Assembly: GCF_046630445.1 (NCBI RefSeq)
Contig: NC_092341.1
Span: 291,814,501-291,878,500, forward strand
Reading direction: 5' to 3'
Length of the DNA stretch: 64,000 nucleotides
Origin: Rutidosis leptorrhynchoides
Lineage: Eukaryota; Streptophyta; Magnoliopsida; Asterales; Asteraceae
A program made the position numbers and the translations under genes. This document shows positions 48,690 to 59,904 of the stretch, piece after piece. The notes under the pieces are model-generated. The model did no database searches. It was not told the DNA's origin and worked only from the letters and a program-made list of their open reading frames with translations. The first letter of the stretch is position 1. Each line of letters starts with the position of its first letter.

Positions 48690-49223
48690 TCAAGGTACAT
48701 ATTGTGATGTTGAGGCTTGCGGTGCGGATGTTGTTGGTGGTGGTAATGGTACTGTTGGTGTTGTTGTCGGTGGTACTATTGATGCCGGTGATTCTGCTGG
48801 TGCTTGTAACCTTTGCACCATATTTTCCAAAGCCACTACCCGAGCGCGAAGCTCGTTGACTTCTTCTACTACACCGGGATGATTGGCGGTTTGGACGAGC
48901 GGATGAATAAGATCCAGAATTTGAGAGAGTATATGATCATGACGAGATATTCTGGAGATGAGAGAGAAAATGGTAATACGAACAGGTTCGCCGGTAAGTG
49001 CTTCAGGTTCTTCGCCAAGAGGGCAATGTGGTGGATGGAAGGGATCGCCTTCTTCTTGACTCCAATAATTAAGTAGGCTACGAACCCATCCCCAATTCAT
49101 CCAGAATAGATGATGGCTAATTGGTTGATCCATTCCGGTTACACTGTCTTCGGAATTCAGTTGAATATCCATATCAGAATAGCTGTCGGAGTTTAAGGAA
49201 TTTGAACTAGATACGGGATCCAT
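48690..49223 (-). CDS. Conserved 177-residue ORF of the family A/C elements
   Basis: An intact frame from ATG (49223). The N-terminus is Ser/Asp-rich (SSSNSLNSDSYSDMD), the centre is Trp-containing and helical (SLLNYWSQEEGDPFHPPH, then a likely amphipathic helix ELRARVVALENMVQRLQ at about residues 124-140), and the C-terminus is Pro/Thr-rich. It begins about 390 bp after the primer site in the element's sense, the usual place of gag. It has no zinc knuckle or major homology region. It may be a shortened gag or an accessory protein kept by an otherwise pol-less element. The broken family-A copy at 6949-7458 shows that it belongs to the lineage. Confidence 0.6.
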   Translation of the reverse strand: MDPVSSSNSLNSDSYSDMDIQLNSEDSVTGMDQPISHHLFWMNWGWVRSLLNYWSQEEGDPFHPPHCPLGEEPEALTGEPVRITIFSLISRISRHDHILSQILDLIHPLVQTANHPGVVEEVNELRARVVALENMVQRLQAPAESPASIVPPTTTPTVPLPPPTTSAPQASTSQYVP

Positions 49224-49597
49224 CTTGTATAATTAGAGAGATGATTTTTGATATGAAATAGATTATAGAATTTAGATTGGTACTCTTCAATACATAATTT
49301 ACATATGTATATATAATACCAAAATTCCATAAATCACGGAGGAATTTTCGGAAGATGTCAGGAAAAGTTTACAGTAACAGATACGCTAAGATATGAATTT
49401 TTGTCTATACACTATTTATGCAATAAATGCAGGAAAACGTGTCTAGACTTAAGAATGATAAGCATGTAATTTCCGACAAGAAATGATAAGCAAAACTTTT
49501 TGACATGCAGACACAGTCGAAGTCCAGACTTACGAATGCATCCTAACAACTATCAGTTAGACACACTTATGCAAGACCTGGTTCACTAGGACCAACG

Positions 49598-49610
49598 CTC
49601 TGATACCAAC
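49598..49610 (-). promoter_or_regulatory. Primer-binding site, family C
   Basis: On the minus strand GTTGGTATCAGAG follows the 5' LTR end; TGGTATCAGAG pairs with initiator methionine tRNA. Confidence 0.85.
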
Positions 49611-50528
49611 TGTGACGATCGCTCCAAATCCATATGGACGAACACGTCATTCATCGATTTCATTGCGAGGTATTTGACCTCTATATGATACGTTTTGTAA
49701 AAATTGCATTCTTTTGAAAAGGCACACCATAAATGAATATTTAAATCAAAGGTTTTTGATATCTGATGATTTCTACATATAGACAATCACCATAAATAAT
49801 AGTTTACAACAGTACTTCCGTTGACAATGCAGTCAAAATAAGATACATGGTGATGATTTGGTGAATGCAACATTTCCTTGAAAAATATGCCATGTAAGAC
49901 TCCATGCACATAGCTTGTCTAACATATAAGCAAACAGCGAAAGACTTCTAGGGAACCTGAGAATAAACATGCTAACAAGTGTCAACACAAAGGTTGGTGA
50001 GTTCATAGTTTTAATGTTTCGCATAATCTGTATATAAAAGTGGATCACAAGATTTCAGTTGTTTCATCTAGAAACGTTTATCAAAATATTCTACAAGATT
50101 GAGCACCCTGGTAACTAAACTTTAACGTCTATATAATAAGTACCCCTGTTTTAACATACATGCAACCAACATGTACAATACACGCAAACCAACGTGTGCT
50201 AAACTCAAATAGCATACGTCTGTTTTATAGTTCAGGCTAGGGTTTCTATACCAGGAACAGACGGGGATGTCAAGCCCCATGGATCCATATACTACTACTC
50301 TCGGCCACCAGTTCTTATAACCGGCAGTTACTAGTTACCAAAGCTAAGGGATTTTCGGTTCAAACTCAGTATAGAATTTAGTATGTACTTGTGTCCATAA
50401 TTTCCTTAGCTCTATCTCGCTTGAAAACCCATTTTGAAAGTAACCCACTCATGACCTCGTCGTAGTATTTTATGTATAATACATAATTAATAATACTAAT
50501 AATAATAAGATTAATAATAGTATTAATC

Positions 50529-50609
<81 letters not shown>

Positions 50610-51492
50610 TAAATAAATATTACGGAGTAATAATTCTAGAGAAAGAGAGATAGATTTAGCTGAGCCAAAAATCGCGCAATTTATAGAACCTTTCCTGAAA
50701 AAGTACCCCATGCGATCGCATGGGATTTGTGCTTCAAGGCCATGCGATCGCATGGCACCCTGGGACAGCTCACAAATTTTTAACTTCTTGTTTGTCGACA
50801 TAATTTTATATTATATATATAATATATTTAATTTATATAATTAATTATATATTATATTAAATTCACATGCATAGTTGACTTGTAATTTTTTTTTCTAATA
50901 AGTCGTACGTCATCACTCGACTTATGTCCCGGTTCTGGTTTTTCAAATGTCCTTTCGTACGCTGAGAAAACTTGTATTTTACGTTTTGTGACTCGTACCT
51001 TTGTCAAAATATAGCCTTAAATTATCCCTAAACTATACCACTCAAAGTATATCATAAACTTTCGAGTATTTTGGTCATTTACTTCTATAAATCATTGCCT
51101 CGCTATTTGTTGATATATATATATAAAACAAATCGTTTTATGACCAAGTTAATATATATTTTCAACATTCATAAACACGTTTTAAATATATGTCGCAAGT
51201 TATTCATACAATTAATATTCCAACTTATCATATATATTCAAATAAATATTTAAACCAATAAGTTTAATGTACGGTATTAAACAATTAAAACTTTGTTACG
51301 TTTTCAAGTTATAGTATATATATGTATCTATTTACATATAATGGTTCGCGAATCGTTGAGAACAACCGAAGGGTACTTGAATAGTTCAAAAATTTTGAGA
51401 TTCGGTTTTACAGACTTTGCTTATCGTGCCAGAAACGTTAAATCATTTAAAGATAAAGTTTAAATTTGGTCAAAAATTTCCGGGTTGTCACA
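49611..51492 (-). repeat. Family-C 5' LTR (internally deleted)
   Basis: 1882 bp. Compared with the 3' LTR it lacks the segment equivalent to 20758-21540 (783 bp), with CCAT at both breakpoints, while its TAA microsatellite (about 50530-50607) is longer. The promoter palindromes and TATA (50679-50756) and the shared downstream module (about 49935-50004) are kept. Confidence 0.88.
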
Positions 51493-52377
51493 GAATCCGC
51501 CCAAATTATTGTTGGTCCAAACGTGTGGAAATGGAAAGTTGGTAATGGGGCTAGTATCCTATTTTGGTTTGATTCTTGGGTTGGAGGGCGTATATTGAAG
51601 GATGATTTCCCATCTTTGTTTTTTATTTGTGAGCAAAAAACAAGCTGTGTGAAAAAGTTTAGATTTCCTTTAGAGATTGGAAGTTACCAATTGGGTTGGA
51701 ATCTACACCTTAAGCTCCCTTTGTCCGATTCTGATAGATTTAAAGCTCATCAACTTAACGTTATTTTATCTCGATACAAGCTTTCTGATTTGGTTGCGGA
51801 TCAGCTGTCCTGGACAGCAGGTTCATCCGACAGCTTCTTAGTCGCTGATGCTATTCGGCTTATGGTACAATCAAGCAGTCCAGTCCCCCATGCGTGGCCG
51901 AAAGTAGTGTGGGGTAATTGTATCCCGTCAAAGATCATGGTTTTCCATTGGCTTGCTATCAAAAATAGCATACCGGTTAAGGATGTCCTCGCAAGAAGAC
52001 ACATTCTTCCCTCTCATGTTTCTAATTTATGTGTTTTCTGTTCGTTAGTTGATGAATTCTTTGATCACTTGTTACTTCATTGCAATTGGTCATTTAGAAT
52101 TTGGTCGGATCTTTTTCATTGGTGGAATATCCGTTGGGTCATTCCAAGAACCGTTGTCGACTTTTTCTTTGATTGGTACTACGGTATGTGTATTAAAGCT
52201 TCAAGATTTTGGAAAATGATTGGCCCCGCTACCATTTGGGCTATTTGGACTTCAAGGAACGATCTCGTTTTCAATGGAACTATCCCAAACCGGTTGAATG
52301 TTGTTCGAAATATAAAATTGGTTCACGGTTTACAATTCTATGTTTGGGAACAAAATCCGTTCCTTCTTTGCATGTAG
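51493..52377 (+). pseudogene. LINE ORF2 C-terminal fragment (zf-RVT domain)
   Basis: About 293 codons are open to TAG at 52375-52377. The fragment starts after the reverse transcriptase core: GNGASILFWFDSW is the usual segment following it. A reverse-transcriptase-associated zinc-binding (zf-RVT) domain follows, with CVFC and HLLLHC ligands, then a WAIWTSRND segment typical of plant LINE C-termini. Frame continuity extends to 19925-19968 on the other side of the inserted element. There is no polymerase or endonuclease domain, so this is a dead fragment. A short 3' UTR and poly(A) at about 52487-52498 end it. Confidence 0.85.
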
Positions 52378-52509
52378 CACTGTTTCAATTTATTTGTAAT
52401 GCTTTTTAGTTTCTTGTATTTCAATACGGTTACATTCATTGTTTTGATGAAGTAATCGGTTATTAATAAAATTCATCTTTCGCCTTTAAAAAAAAAAATT
52501 GGTACAACA

Positions 52510-53193
52510 AGAAATCGTACATTATGATTTAAATCAATGGTTGCTGTTCAAATTTAAGGTTATATAAACCCATTTAAAAGTTAAAGTTAAAGACACTTAT
52601 GACATGCTAATTAAAATCATTGGTTATAATTCAAAATTATAAACTCATGTAAAGATTGAAATTCAATATGTTAAAAAAGGATAATATAAATATACAATTA
52701 TAACTTTTTACATATAAGAAGATTATATCATCACTCGTACAATCCTACTTGTTAAAACTAGGAAACTCCAAACCACATTTTCTCAAATTTTTACTTAAAT
52801 TCTAGTTGTATTATACATTACATAATACCGAGTATCTATTAAAGATCGGCCAGGTTTGTCACGAAGTTCGAGAAAAAAGAATAAAAAAAAAAACTTTCTT
52901 CGTAGATGCATGTCTCAAAAACACAAAATGAAGATGTTGCTCGTTATAGGACTTATCAAACTCCTATAATATAATAATATAAATATAAATATAATATAAT
53001 ATGACTGATGATAAAACTCAAAATTAACATTTCATTCAAACTAAACCGGATACAAAATTTTCAAAACGAAACATAAAAGAAAAAAACAAAGGAAAAAAAA
53101 TAATGATTTTGATTTTATATAAATTTAGAAGGAAAATAAAATAATTAAAATATAATCATTTTTAATGTGAATTCCACATTAAAAACATATTTA
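52510..53193. other. AT-rich spacer downstream of FAF gene
   Basis: No gene or repeat structure is recognised. It separates the LINE tail from the 3' end of the FAF-like gene and probably holds that gene's 3' UTR on the minus strand. Confidence 0.5.
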
Positions 53194-53739
53194 CTATATT
53201 TGAACAGGCCTTATAGCATGAAGTTGATTTTGATTCACAAACAAACACGGTCCCGTCGTCGCAACTTTAACGGCGGCGTTATACTTATTACATTCCTCAA
53301 CACCACTAATCACCGCCGCCTCATCACCACCACCAACCACCGCCACCTCACTCTCATCACTATTCTCATCAACCTTATAATCATCTTCTTCATTCTGATT
53401 ATCATCACTCACCGAGTCACCAGAATCAACGAGTTGAATCGTTAACCGTCCGTGTGATCTACGCGCGGTGAAATTAAATTTCGAACTTTCAATTTTCTCT
53501 TCCGTTATAACCAAATGTCCGTCGTCCGTAATATAACGTTTCATGACGGTGGACGATGGAACCGGTAACGGCGGTGGCAGCTTCTTATCACATTTTCGTA
53601 CAGATACCGATCTCCGGTTCGTTGTTCCCCAAAGTTTCCGGTTTACTGTTGAACCGGATGGTACCGGCGGTTTTGTATCGGTTTCCAAATCAACAGAACT
53701 CTCCATTCCGATGTGATCTCCGAGATCAGATACGTGCAT
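53194..53739 (-). CDS. FANTASTIC FOUR (FAF) family protein
   Basis: A single-exon 181-codon gene. Residues about 54-105 form the FAF domain: a KKLPPPLP start, then VMKRYITDDGHLVITEEKI and RRSHGRLTIQLVD, the hallmark dark-to-light pattern of a short plant-specific domain. A glycine/acid-rich stretch (residues 106-130) and a Cys-containing tail ending in AIRPVQI follow. The N-terminal IGMESSVDLET motif is also usual for the family. In Arabidopsis, FAF proteins influence shoot meristem size and are linked to WUSCHEL repression; molecular activity is poorly known. ATG 53739 is chosen because it keeps the conserved N-terminal motif and lies about 135 bp from a TATA box. A start at 53706 is possible. 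It is the only convincing host gene in the window, and its base composition is richer in G+C than its surroundings. Confidence 0.85.
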   Translation of the reverse strand: MHVSDLGDHIGMESSVDLETDTKPPVPSGSTVNRKLWGTTNRRSVSVRKCDKKLPPPLPVPSSTVMKRYITDDGHLVITEEKIESSKFNFTARRSHGRLTIQLVDSGDSVSDDNQNEEDDYKVDENSDESEVAVVGGGDEAAVISGVEECNKYNAAVKVATTGPCLFVNQNQLHAIRPVQI

Positions 53740-53881
53740 TGTTATAGGTATACGTAATTTGGTTCAATATTCAATATGAATGATTAATTGTGGATGAATT
53801 TTAGAGGGAGAAATTTAGGGTTTGGTTGGTTGGTTGGATGGATGGGCGGTGAAGTGAATGAGGAAGAAGTAGTCTTTATAG
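53740..53881 (-). promoter_or_regulatory. FAF-like gene 5' UTR and TATA box
   Basis: On the minus strand TATAAAG lies at 53874-53880, about 135 bp upstream of the ATG. A pyrimidine-rich leader follows, with repeated CCAACCAA and a telo-box AAACCCTAA (about 53815-53824), an arrangement common in plant 5' UTRs of growth-related genes. Confidence 0.6.
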
Positions 53882-53889
53882 GAGTGGAT

Positions 53890-54890
53890 ACAAAAACCGA
53901 TATCGAGATATATATGTGGTGACAGCTCATATTTCTACCATTATTTTTTATATTATTTATTATTAAGTAATTAATTATTAATTTCAAAAAAATGAATTGA
54001 ATTTTATTTAAGTTTGATTTGGAAAAATAGTACGGACGTACTTACTATTTTTAATGGTGAAATGTTAAATGCAAAACGGAAAGAAAATAGACTTAAATGT
54101 AAAACGTTATACTCAAAAAACGAGCTAATATATTCTTCTATATATAAAATTAAATTTTAAATTAAAGGATATTCCCTAAAGTAACTAATTTGAGATAGAC
54201 ACATGTTTCCATGTTTATAAATAGATGCATCATCATCCATTTAAGTCTCGACCAGTTTAAAAAGTTTAACAAGAATAAAATTATGGGACTAAAACAAATA
54301 GACACATGATAGAGAAACGTGCATGTGAATTAAATGATTAGTCAGTAAATTATGTCACATTATTAGATAAACTTGTGAATTACGGAGTAAATGATTATAT
54401 AGTCTATAAACTATGCCGTATTATTTTTTGGATACACCGTATTATTTCGTAAAGATTTAGTGAATGTAATTCTTTTGCTAAAATTAAATATTTTATTAAA
54501 AGATTCAATTCCATATTTTAAATATTTTCACTTTTTAGTATTACCAACTAACCTATATATAGAACGTGTCACTCTATACACATTTTGTTATTCAAATGTT
54601 AAGTGTATATAAGGTCCAATTATACGATCGGTTTTAATAAAGATCCTAAACAGTATCAGAATGTTAGATATAAAGATACACATGCATATACACACTTTTT
54701 ATTCGATATAATGGGATAATATATATACTATACAAATTTATCTTACTAGAAATGTGTACAAGATCGGATACCGTATATATAGATATTTTTGTATGTTTTT
54801 AAATAAAATAAATATACGCACGTACATATGTCATCGGGTTGAACGTTCGCACCATGCCTTAACCGTTTTAACAAAATATCTAAGAACTAT
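53890..54890. other. Intergenic DNA upstream of FAF gene
   Basis: AT-rich DNA with no gene recognised. It presumably holds the distal promoter of the FAF-like gene, but no specific cis element can be supported. Confidence 0.4.
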
Positions 54891-54900
54891 GTTTCTAATT

Positions 54901-55301
54901 TTTTTTTTAAAAGGGCAAAGTTTTTTATTATTATACTATAATATTTACATGCATATAGGGATTCCTCCCTTTACATGTCTCTCAAATATTAACAAAAACA
55001 CGAGTACACGATACAACATCTATATATTATAAACACACAAACGCAAGCAATATAACTACCAGCTACCCTACGCCGTTCCTTGTGATACGATCATCCACAT
55101 AGTAAGATGTGTTAATCAATCATTAATGCCACTCGATTTTATACTTCTTCACCCTTCTCGAGATCCATTCAAAACTTTTTATTTGGATATCATTGACGAG
55201 GGTGGCGCATGAACGTGATGAATTATGGAATATTTTTTCGTTACGATTCTTCCAAATTAAATAGCCACATACCCATTTCATGTGTACATGTCCAAGCAAT
55301 A
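54901..55301 (-). mobile_element. LINE 3' relic (C-terminal ORF2 fragment)
   Basis: Read on the minus strand, 55301 to about 55110 encodes a segment like the end of plant LINE ORF2 (a YLIWKNRNEKIF stretch, then SFEWISRRVKKYKIEWH). A 3' region follows and ends AACTTTGCCC plus an A-rich run near 54911-54901, matching the CTTTCGCCTTT-A(n) end of the LINE at 52480. In-frame stops are few, but the 5' part is lost. No target duplication was found with confidence. Confidence 0.6.
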
Positions 55302-56050
55302 TGTTAATATTAATTTCTTATTTTACTTCTTTTCATGTCAAAGATAAAAATAAAAATAAAATAAAAAAGATTGCGTTAAAACATTTTTCTCGACTAGACC
55401 TATTGCTTGGACATGTCCAACGCAATATGTATTATAGTACAATCATCTAACATGGGCGGTGTTAAGAACGCGCAGTCAGGGTTGACCCTCCTCGACGAAC
55501 GGAATTTTATTATTGTATTTATATGTTAAAGCTTTTCGTTTAGTGTATTTATATGACATTTTAACTCCATTTTCTTTGAATTTTTTTCCCCGAAATTTTA
55601 AAGTATTACACCCGTCAAAAAATATCATTAGATCCTTTTGTGTATTGATCATTATTTGAGTTGCATCATCACCACCGAATATATCATACACAATTTAATG
55701 CAACTAGTAGTCATATCTGGTGTACATCACAACCAAGAACATACTCACCCTTCAAATTATTTAGTTTACATAATATTGGAAAATGACCACTACTTCTCAT
55801 CTTATGGATCATTGTAAGTGTAAATTAATTAATTGTATAGTAGAACCATCTAATTCATAGTGTTGGTGACCTATAAAAAATAATGGTGGATATCATCACC
55901 CAAAATATCCTAAGAGTATAATTGGATTGAGGTCCTCTCAAATGATAAGGGTAATCTCTATCATACGTTAAATTTGGTCAAAAGAGGGTGTTTGATAGCC
56001 AAATTTTCACAAAGATAGAAGCGGTTGGGCGAGAACAAGAAGGGGTCGTC
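55302..56050. other. Spacer between LINE relic and solo LTR
   Basis: No gene is recognised. A 16-bp perfect inverted pair lies at 55286-55301 and 55401-55416. The minus-strand frame at 55476-55691 has no recognisable domain and is not called. Confidence 0.4.
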
Positions 56051-56055
56051 ATCTG

Positions 56056-56260
56056 TGTAGTGACCCGAACTTTTCCATGTTTATATATATTAATTGAGAT
56101 TGATATTTACATGACTAAATGTTTCCAACGTGTTAAGCAATCAAACTTGTTAAGACTTGATTAAATGAAATAAGTTTCATATAGACAATTGATCACCCAA
56201 GTTGACCGGCGATTCACGAACGTTACAAATTTGTAAAAACTACATGTTGTGGTATATATA

Positions 56261-56331
<71 letters not shown>

Positions 56332-59300
56332 TTGACATGAGATTATGATGAGTAAGTATCTCACTAAGTATACTAACAATGTGTGATATACATAAGAAAT
56401 GAGATTACTAAGTTAAGAAACTCGAAATGATATATATAACGATTATCGTTATGATAACGTCTACTAAATACATATGTATCATATTAAGATATTGATACAC
56501 TATATTTAACATAATAAAATGATATTTAAATATATCATTAAGTGTGTTAACAATGAACTACATATGTAAAAACAAGACTACTAACTCAAGAATTACGAAA
56601 CGAGACTTATATGTAACGATTATCGTTGTAACAATATTTTAATGTATATATCATATTAAGAGATATTCATACATCATAATATCATGATAACATAATAATT
56701 TAACATCTCATTTGATATAATAAACATTGGGTTAACAACATTAATTGAGATCGTTAACTTAAAGGTTTCAAAACAACACTTACATGTAACGACTAACGAA
56801 GACTTAACGACTCCATTAGAATGTATATACATGCTGTGTTTTGATATGTATTCTTACACTTTTGAAAGACTTCAAGACACATATCAAAGTACTTCTACTT
56901 AACAAAAATGCTTACAATTACATCCTCGTTCAGTTTCATCAACAATTCTACTCGTATGCACCCGTATTCGTACTCGTACAATACACAGCTTTTAGATGTA
57001 TGTACTATTGGTATATACACTCCAATGATCAACTCTTAGCAGCCCATGTGAGTCACCTAACACATGTGGGAACCATCATTTGGCAACTAGCATGAAATAT
57101 CTCATAAAATTACAAAAATATTAGTAATCATTCATGACTTATTTACATGAAAACAAAATTACATATCCTTTATATCTAATCCATATACCAAAGACCAAAA
57201 ATACCTACAAACACTTTCATTCTTCAATTTTATTCATCTAATTGATCTCTCTCAAGTTCCATCTTCAAGTTCTAAGTGTTCTTCATAAATTCCATAAGTA
57301 TAGTTTCATAAAAATCAAGAATACTTCCAAGTTTGCAAGTCTACTTCCAAGCTTTCTAATCCATTCCAAGTAATCATCTAAGATCAAGGAACCTTTATTA
57401 TTTACAGTAGGTTATCTTTCTAATTCAAGGTAATATTCATATTCAAACTTTGATTCAATTTCTACAACTATAACAATCTTATTTCGAGTGAAAATCTTAC
57501 TTGAACTGTTTTCGTGTCATGATTCTGCTTCAAGAACTTTCAAGCCATCCAAGGATCCTTTGAAGCTAGATCCATTTTTCTCATTTACAGTAGTTTTATC
57601 CAGAAAACTTGAGGTAGTAATGATGTTCATAACATCATTCGATTCATACATATAAAGCTATCTTATTCGAATGTTTAAACTTGTAATCACTAGAACATAG
57701 TTTAGTTAATTCTAAACTTGTTCGCAAACAAAAGTTAATCCTTCTAACTTGACTTTTAAAATCAACTAAACACATGTTCTATATCTATATGATATGCTAA
57801 CTTAATGATTTAAAACCTGAAAACACGATGAACACCATAAAATCGGATGTACGCCGTCGTAGTGAAACCGGGGCTGTTTTGGTTTGGATAATTAAAAACT
57901 ATGATAAACTTTGATTTAAAAGTTGTTCTTCTGGGAAAATGATTTTTCATATGAACATGAAACTATATCCAAAAATCTTCGTTAAACTCAAAGTGAAAGT
58001 ATGTTTTTCAAAATGGTCATCAAGATGTCGTTCTTTCGACGGAAATGACTACCTCTTTAGTAATTGACATGTAACTTAAATTTTCGACTATAAACCTATA
58101 CTTTTTATGTTTGGATTCTTAAATTAGAGTTCAATATGAAATCATAGCAATTTGAGTCACTCAAAACGGATTTAAAATGAAGAAGTTATGGGTAAAACAA
58201 GATTAGATATTTTTGATCTTTTTAGCTACGGGAAATGTTTAACAAATCTATACAAATCATATCCTAGCTAACTTATATTGTATTATACATATATTCTAAT
58301 ATATTATGTAATCTTGGGATACCATAGACACGTATGCAAATGTTTTGACATATCATATCGACTCATGTATATATATTATTCGGAACAACCATAGACACTC
58401 TATATGCAGTAATGTTGGAGTTAGCTATACAGGGTTAAGGTTGATTCCAAAAATATATATACTTTGAGTTGTGATCTAGCCTGAGACGTGTATACACTGG
58501 GTCATGGATTGATTCAAGATAATATATATCGATTTATTTCTGTACATCTAACTGTGGACAACTAGTTGTAGGTTATTAACGAGGACAGCTGACTTAATAC
58601 ACTCAAATCTTTAAAACATAATAAAAATGGTTGTAATTATATTTTGATCATACTTTGATATATATGTACATATTTTTAGAGGTTCGTGAATCGATCCGTG
58701 GCCAAGTCTTATTTCCGAGGAATGAAATATCTGTGAAAGTGAGTTATAGTCCCACTTTTAAAATCTAATATTTTTGGGATGAGAATACATGCAGGTTTTA
58801 TAAATGATTTACAAAATAGACACAAGTACGTGAAACTACATTCTATGGTTGAATTATCGAAATCGAATATGCCCCTTTTTATTAAGTCTGGTAATCTAAG
58901 AATTAGGGAACAGACACCCTAATTGACGCGAATCCTAAAGATAGATCTATTGGGCCTAACAAACCCCATCCAAAGTACCGGATGCTTTAGTACTTCGAAA
59001 TTTATATCATATCCGAAGGGTGTCCCGGAATGATGGGGATATTCTTATATATGCATCTTGTTAATGTCGGTTACCAGGTGTTCACCATATGAATGATTTT
59101 TATCTCTATGTATGAGATGTGTATTGAAATATGAAATCTTGTAGTCTATTGTTACGATTTGATATATATAGATTAAACCTATAACTCACCAACATTTTTG
59201 TTGACGTTTAAAGCATGTTTATTCTCAGGTGAATACTAAGAGCTTCCGCTATTGCATACTAAAATAAGGACAAGATTTGGAGTCCATGTTTGTATGATAT

Positions 59301-59571
59301 TATGTAAAAACTGCATTCAAGAAACATATATCGATGTAATATATTTCTATTGTAAACCATTATGTAATGGTCATGTGTAAACAGTATATTTTAGATTATC
59401 ATTATTTGATAATCTACGTAATGCTTTTAAAACCTTTATTGATAAAATAAAGGTTATGATTGTTTTAAAAATGAATGCAGTCTTTGAAAAACGTCTCATA
59501 TAGAGGTCAAAACCTCGTAACGAAATCAATTAATATGGAACGTTTATAATCAATATGAACGGGACATTTCA
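56056..59571 (+). mobile_element. Solo LTR of family B
   Basis: 3516 bp, from TGTAGTGACCCGAAC to ACGGGACATTTCA, with the perfect 5-bp duplication ATCTG at 56051-56055 and 59572-59576. It has a long TA microsatellite (about 56263-56328) absent from the full-length element's LTRs. No interior sequence remains. It is visibly more diverged from the element at 34805 than that element's LTRs are from each other, so it is an older insertion. Confidence 0.95.
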
Positions 59572-59576
59572 ATCTG

Positions 59577-59896
59577 ACGGCCATCTACTAAGCGAAGAGT
59601 CGCTGGCTTCCTTCCTTTTATACCAAAATAATGGTGGATAGCATCACACCGCTTAATCCGATGGATATGAATATTAATGAATAAATTATATTTATATTTG
59701 AATGAATATAACTATAAATATAAATATGGGTGTAAAAATTAAGTAAATATGTATATGGGTATAAGATCACTCGATTCATATTTCATCTATTAACATCTCT
59801 ACTTCGAGCAAAATATCAAAACATGAACTTTATTATTGTTTATGGCTGATTTTGTTTATATAAATCACAAAAGAAAGTAAAAAGTTACCGCTCTAT
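59577..59896. other. Spacer between solo LTR and hAT relic
   Basis: AT-rich sequence with no recognised gene or repeat. Confidence 0.4.
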
Positions 59897-59904
59897 TTCA
59901 TACT

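Larger units (their letters stand above)
19969..51492 (-). mobile_element. Family-C LTR retrotransposon (minus strand), hosting family D
   Basis: In minus-strand sense it runs from TGTGACAACCCGG (51492) to a GTCACA end (19969). Flanks are GAATT (19964-19968) and GAATC (51493-51497), a 5-bp duplication with one change. LTRs are 49611-51492 (5') and 19969-22598 (3'). The primer site lies at 49598-49610 and the polypurine tract at 22599-22611. Its interior, once the family-D insert (24838-48059) is removed, is about 3.8 kb without protease, RT, RNase H or integrase motifs, but with one conserved ORF. It is a non-autonomous element related to family A in the interior and in PPT/PBS design, with a different LTR. 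Confidence 0.88.
19912..52509 (+). mobile_element. 5'-truncated LINE split by the family-C insertion
   Basis: The 13-bp duplication AATTGGTACAACA occurs at 19912-19924 and 52497-52509. The LINE body is 19925-19968 plus 51498-52496, ending in a poly(A) run. In between lies the family-C element with its own target duplication. Removing the insert and one duplicate leaves an open reading frame across the join, which confirms the order of events. The body is only about 1.04 kb, the usual 5' truncation of LINE copies. Confidence 0.85.

Noticed and set aside
48643-49076. Plus-strand frames opposite the family-C ORF
   Set aside because: The minus-strand frame is longer, follows the primer site in the right direction and has a homologue in family A.
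51466-51497. ATG start of the LINE frame at 51466
   Set aside because: It lies in the inserted family-C LTR; the LINE reading frame really continues from 19925-19968.
53784-53987. 67-codon minus-strand frame upstream of FAF gene
   Set aside because: It covers the 5' UTR and TATA box of the FAF gene; Pro/Thr content comes from CCAACCAA repeats.
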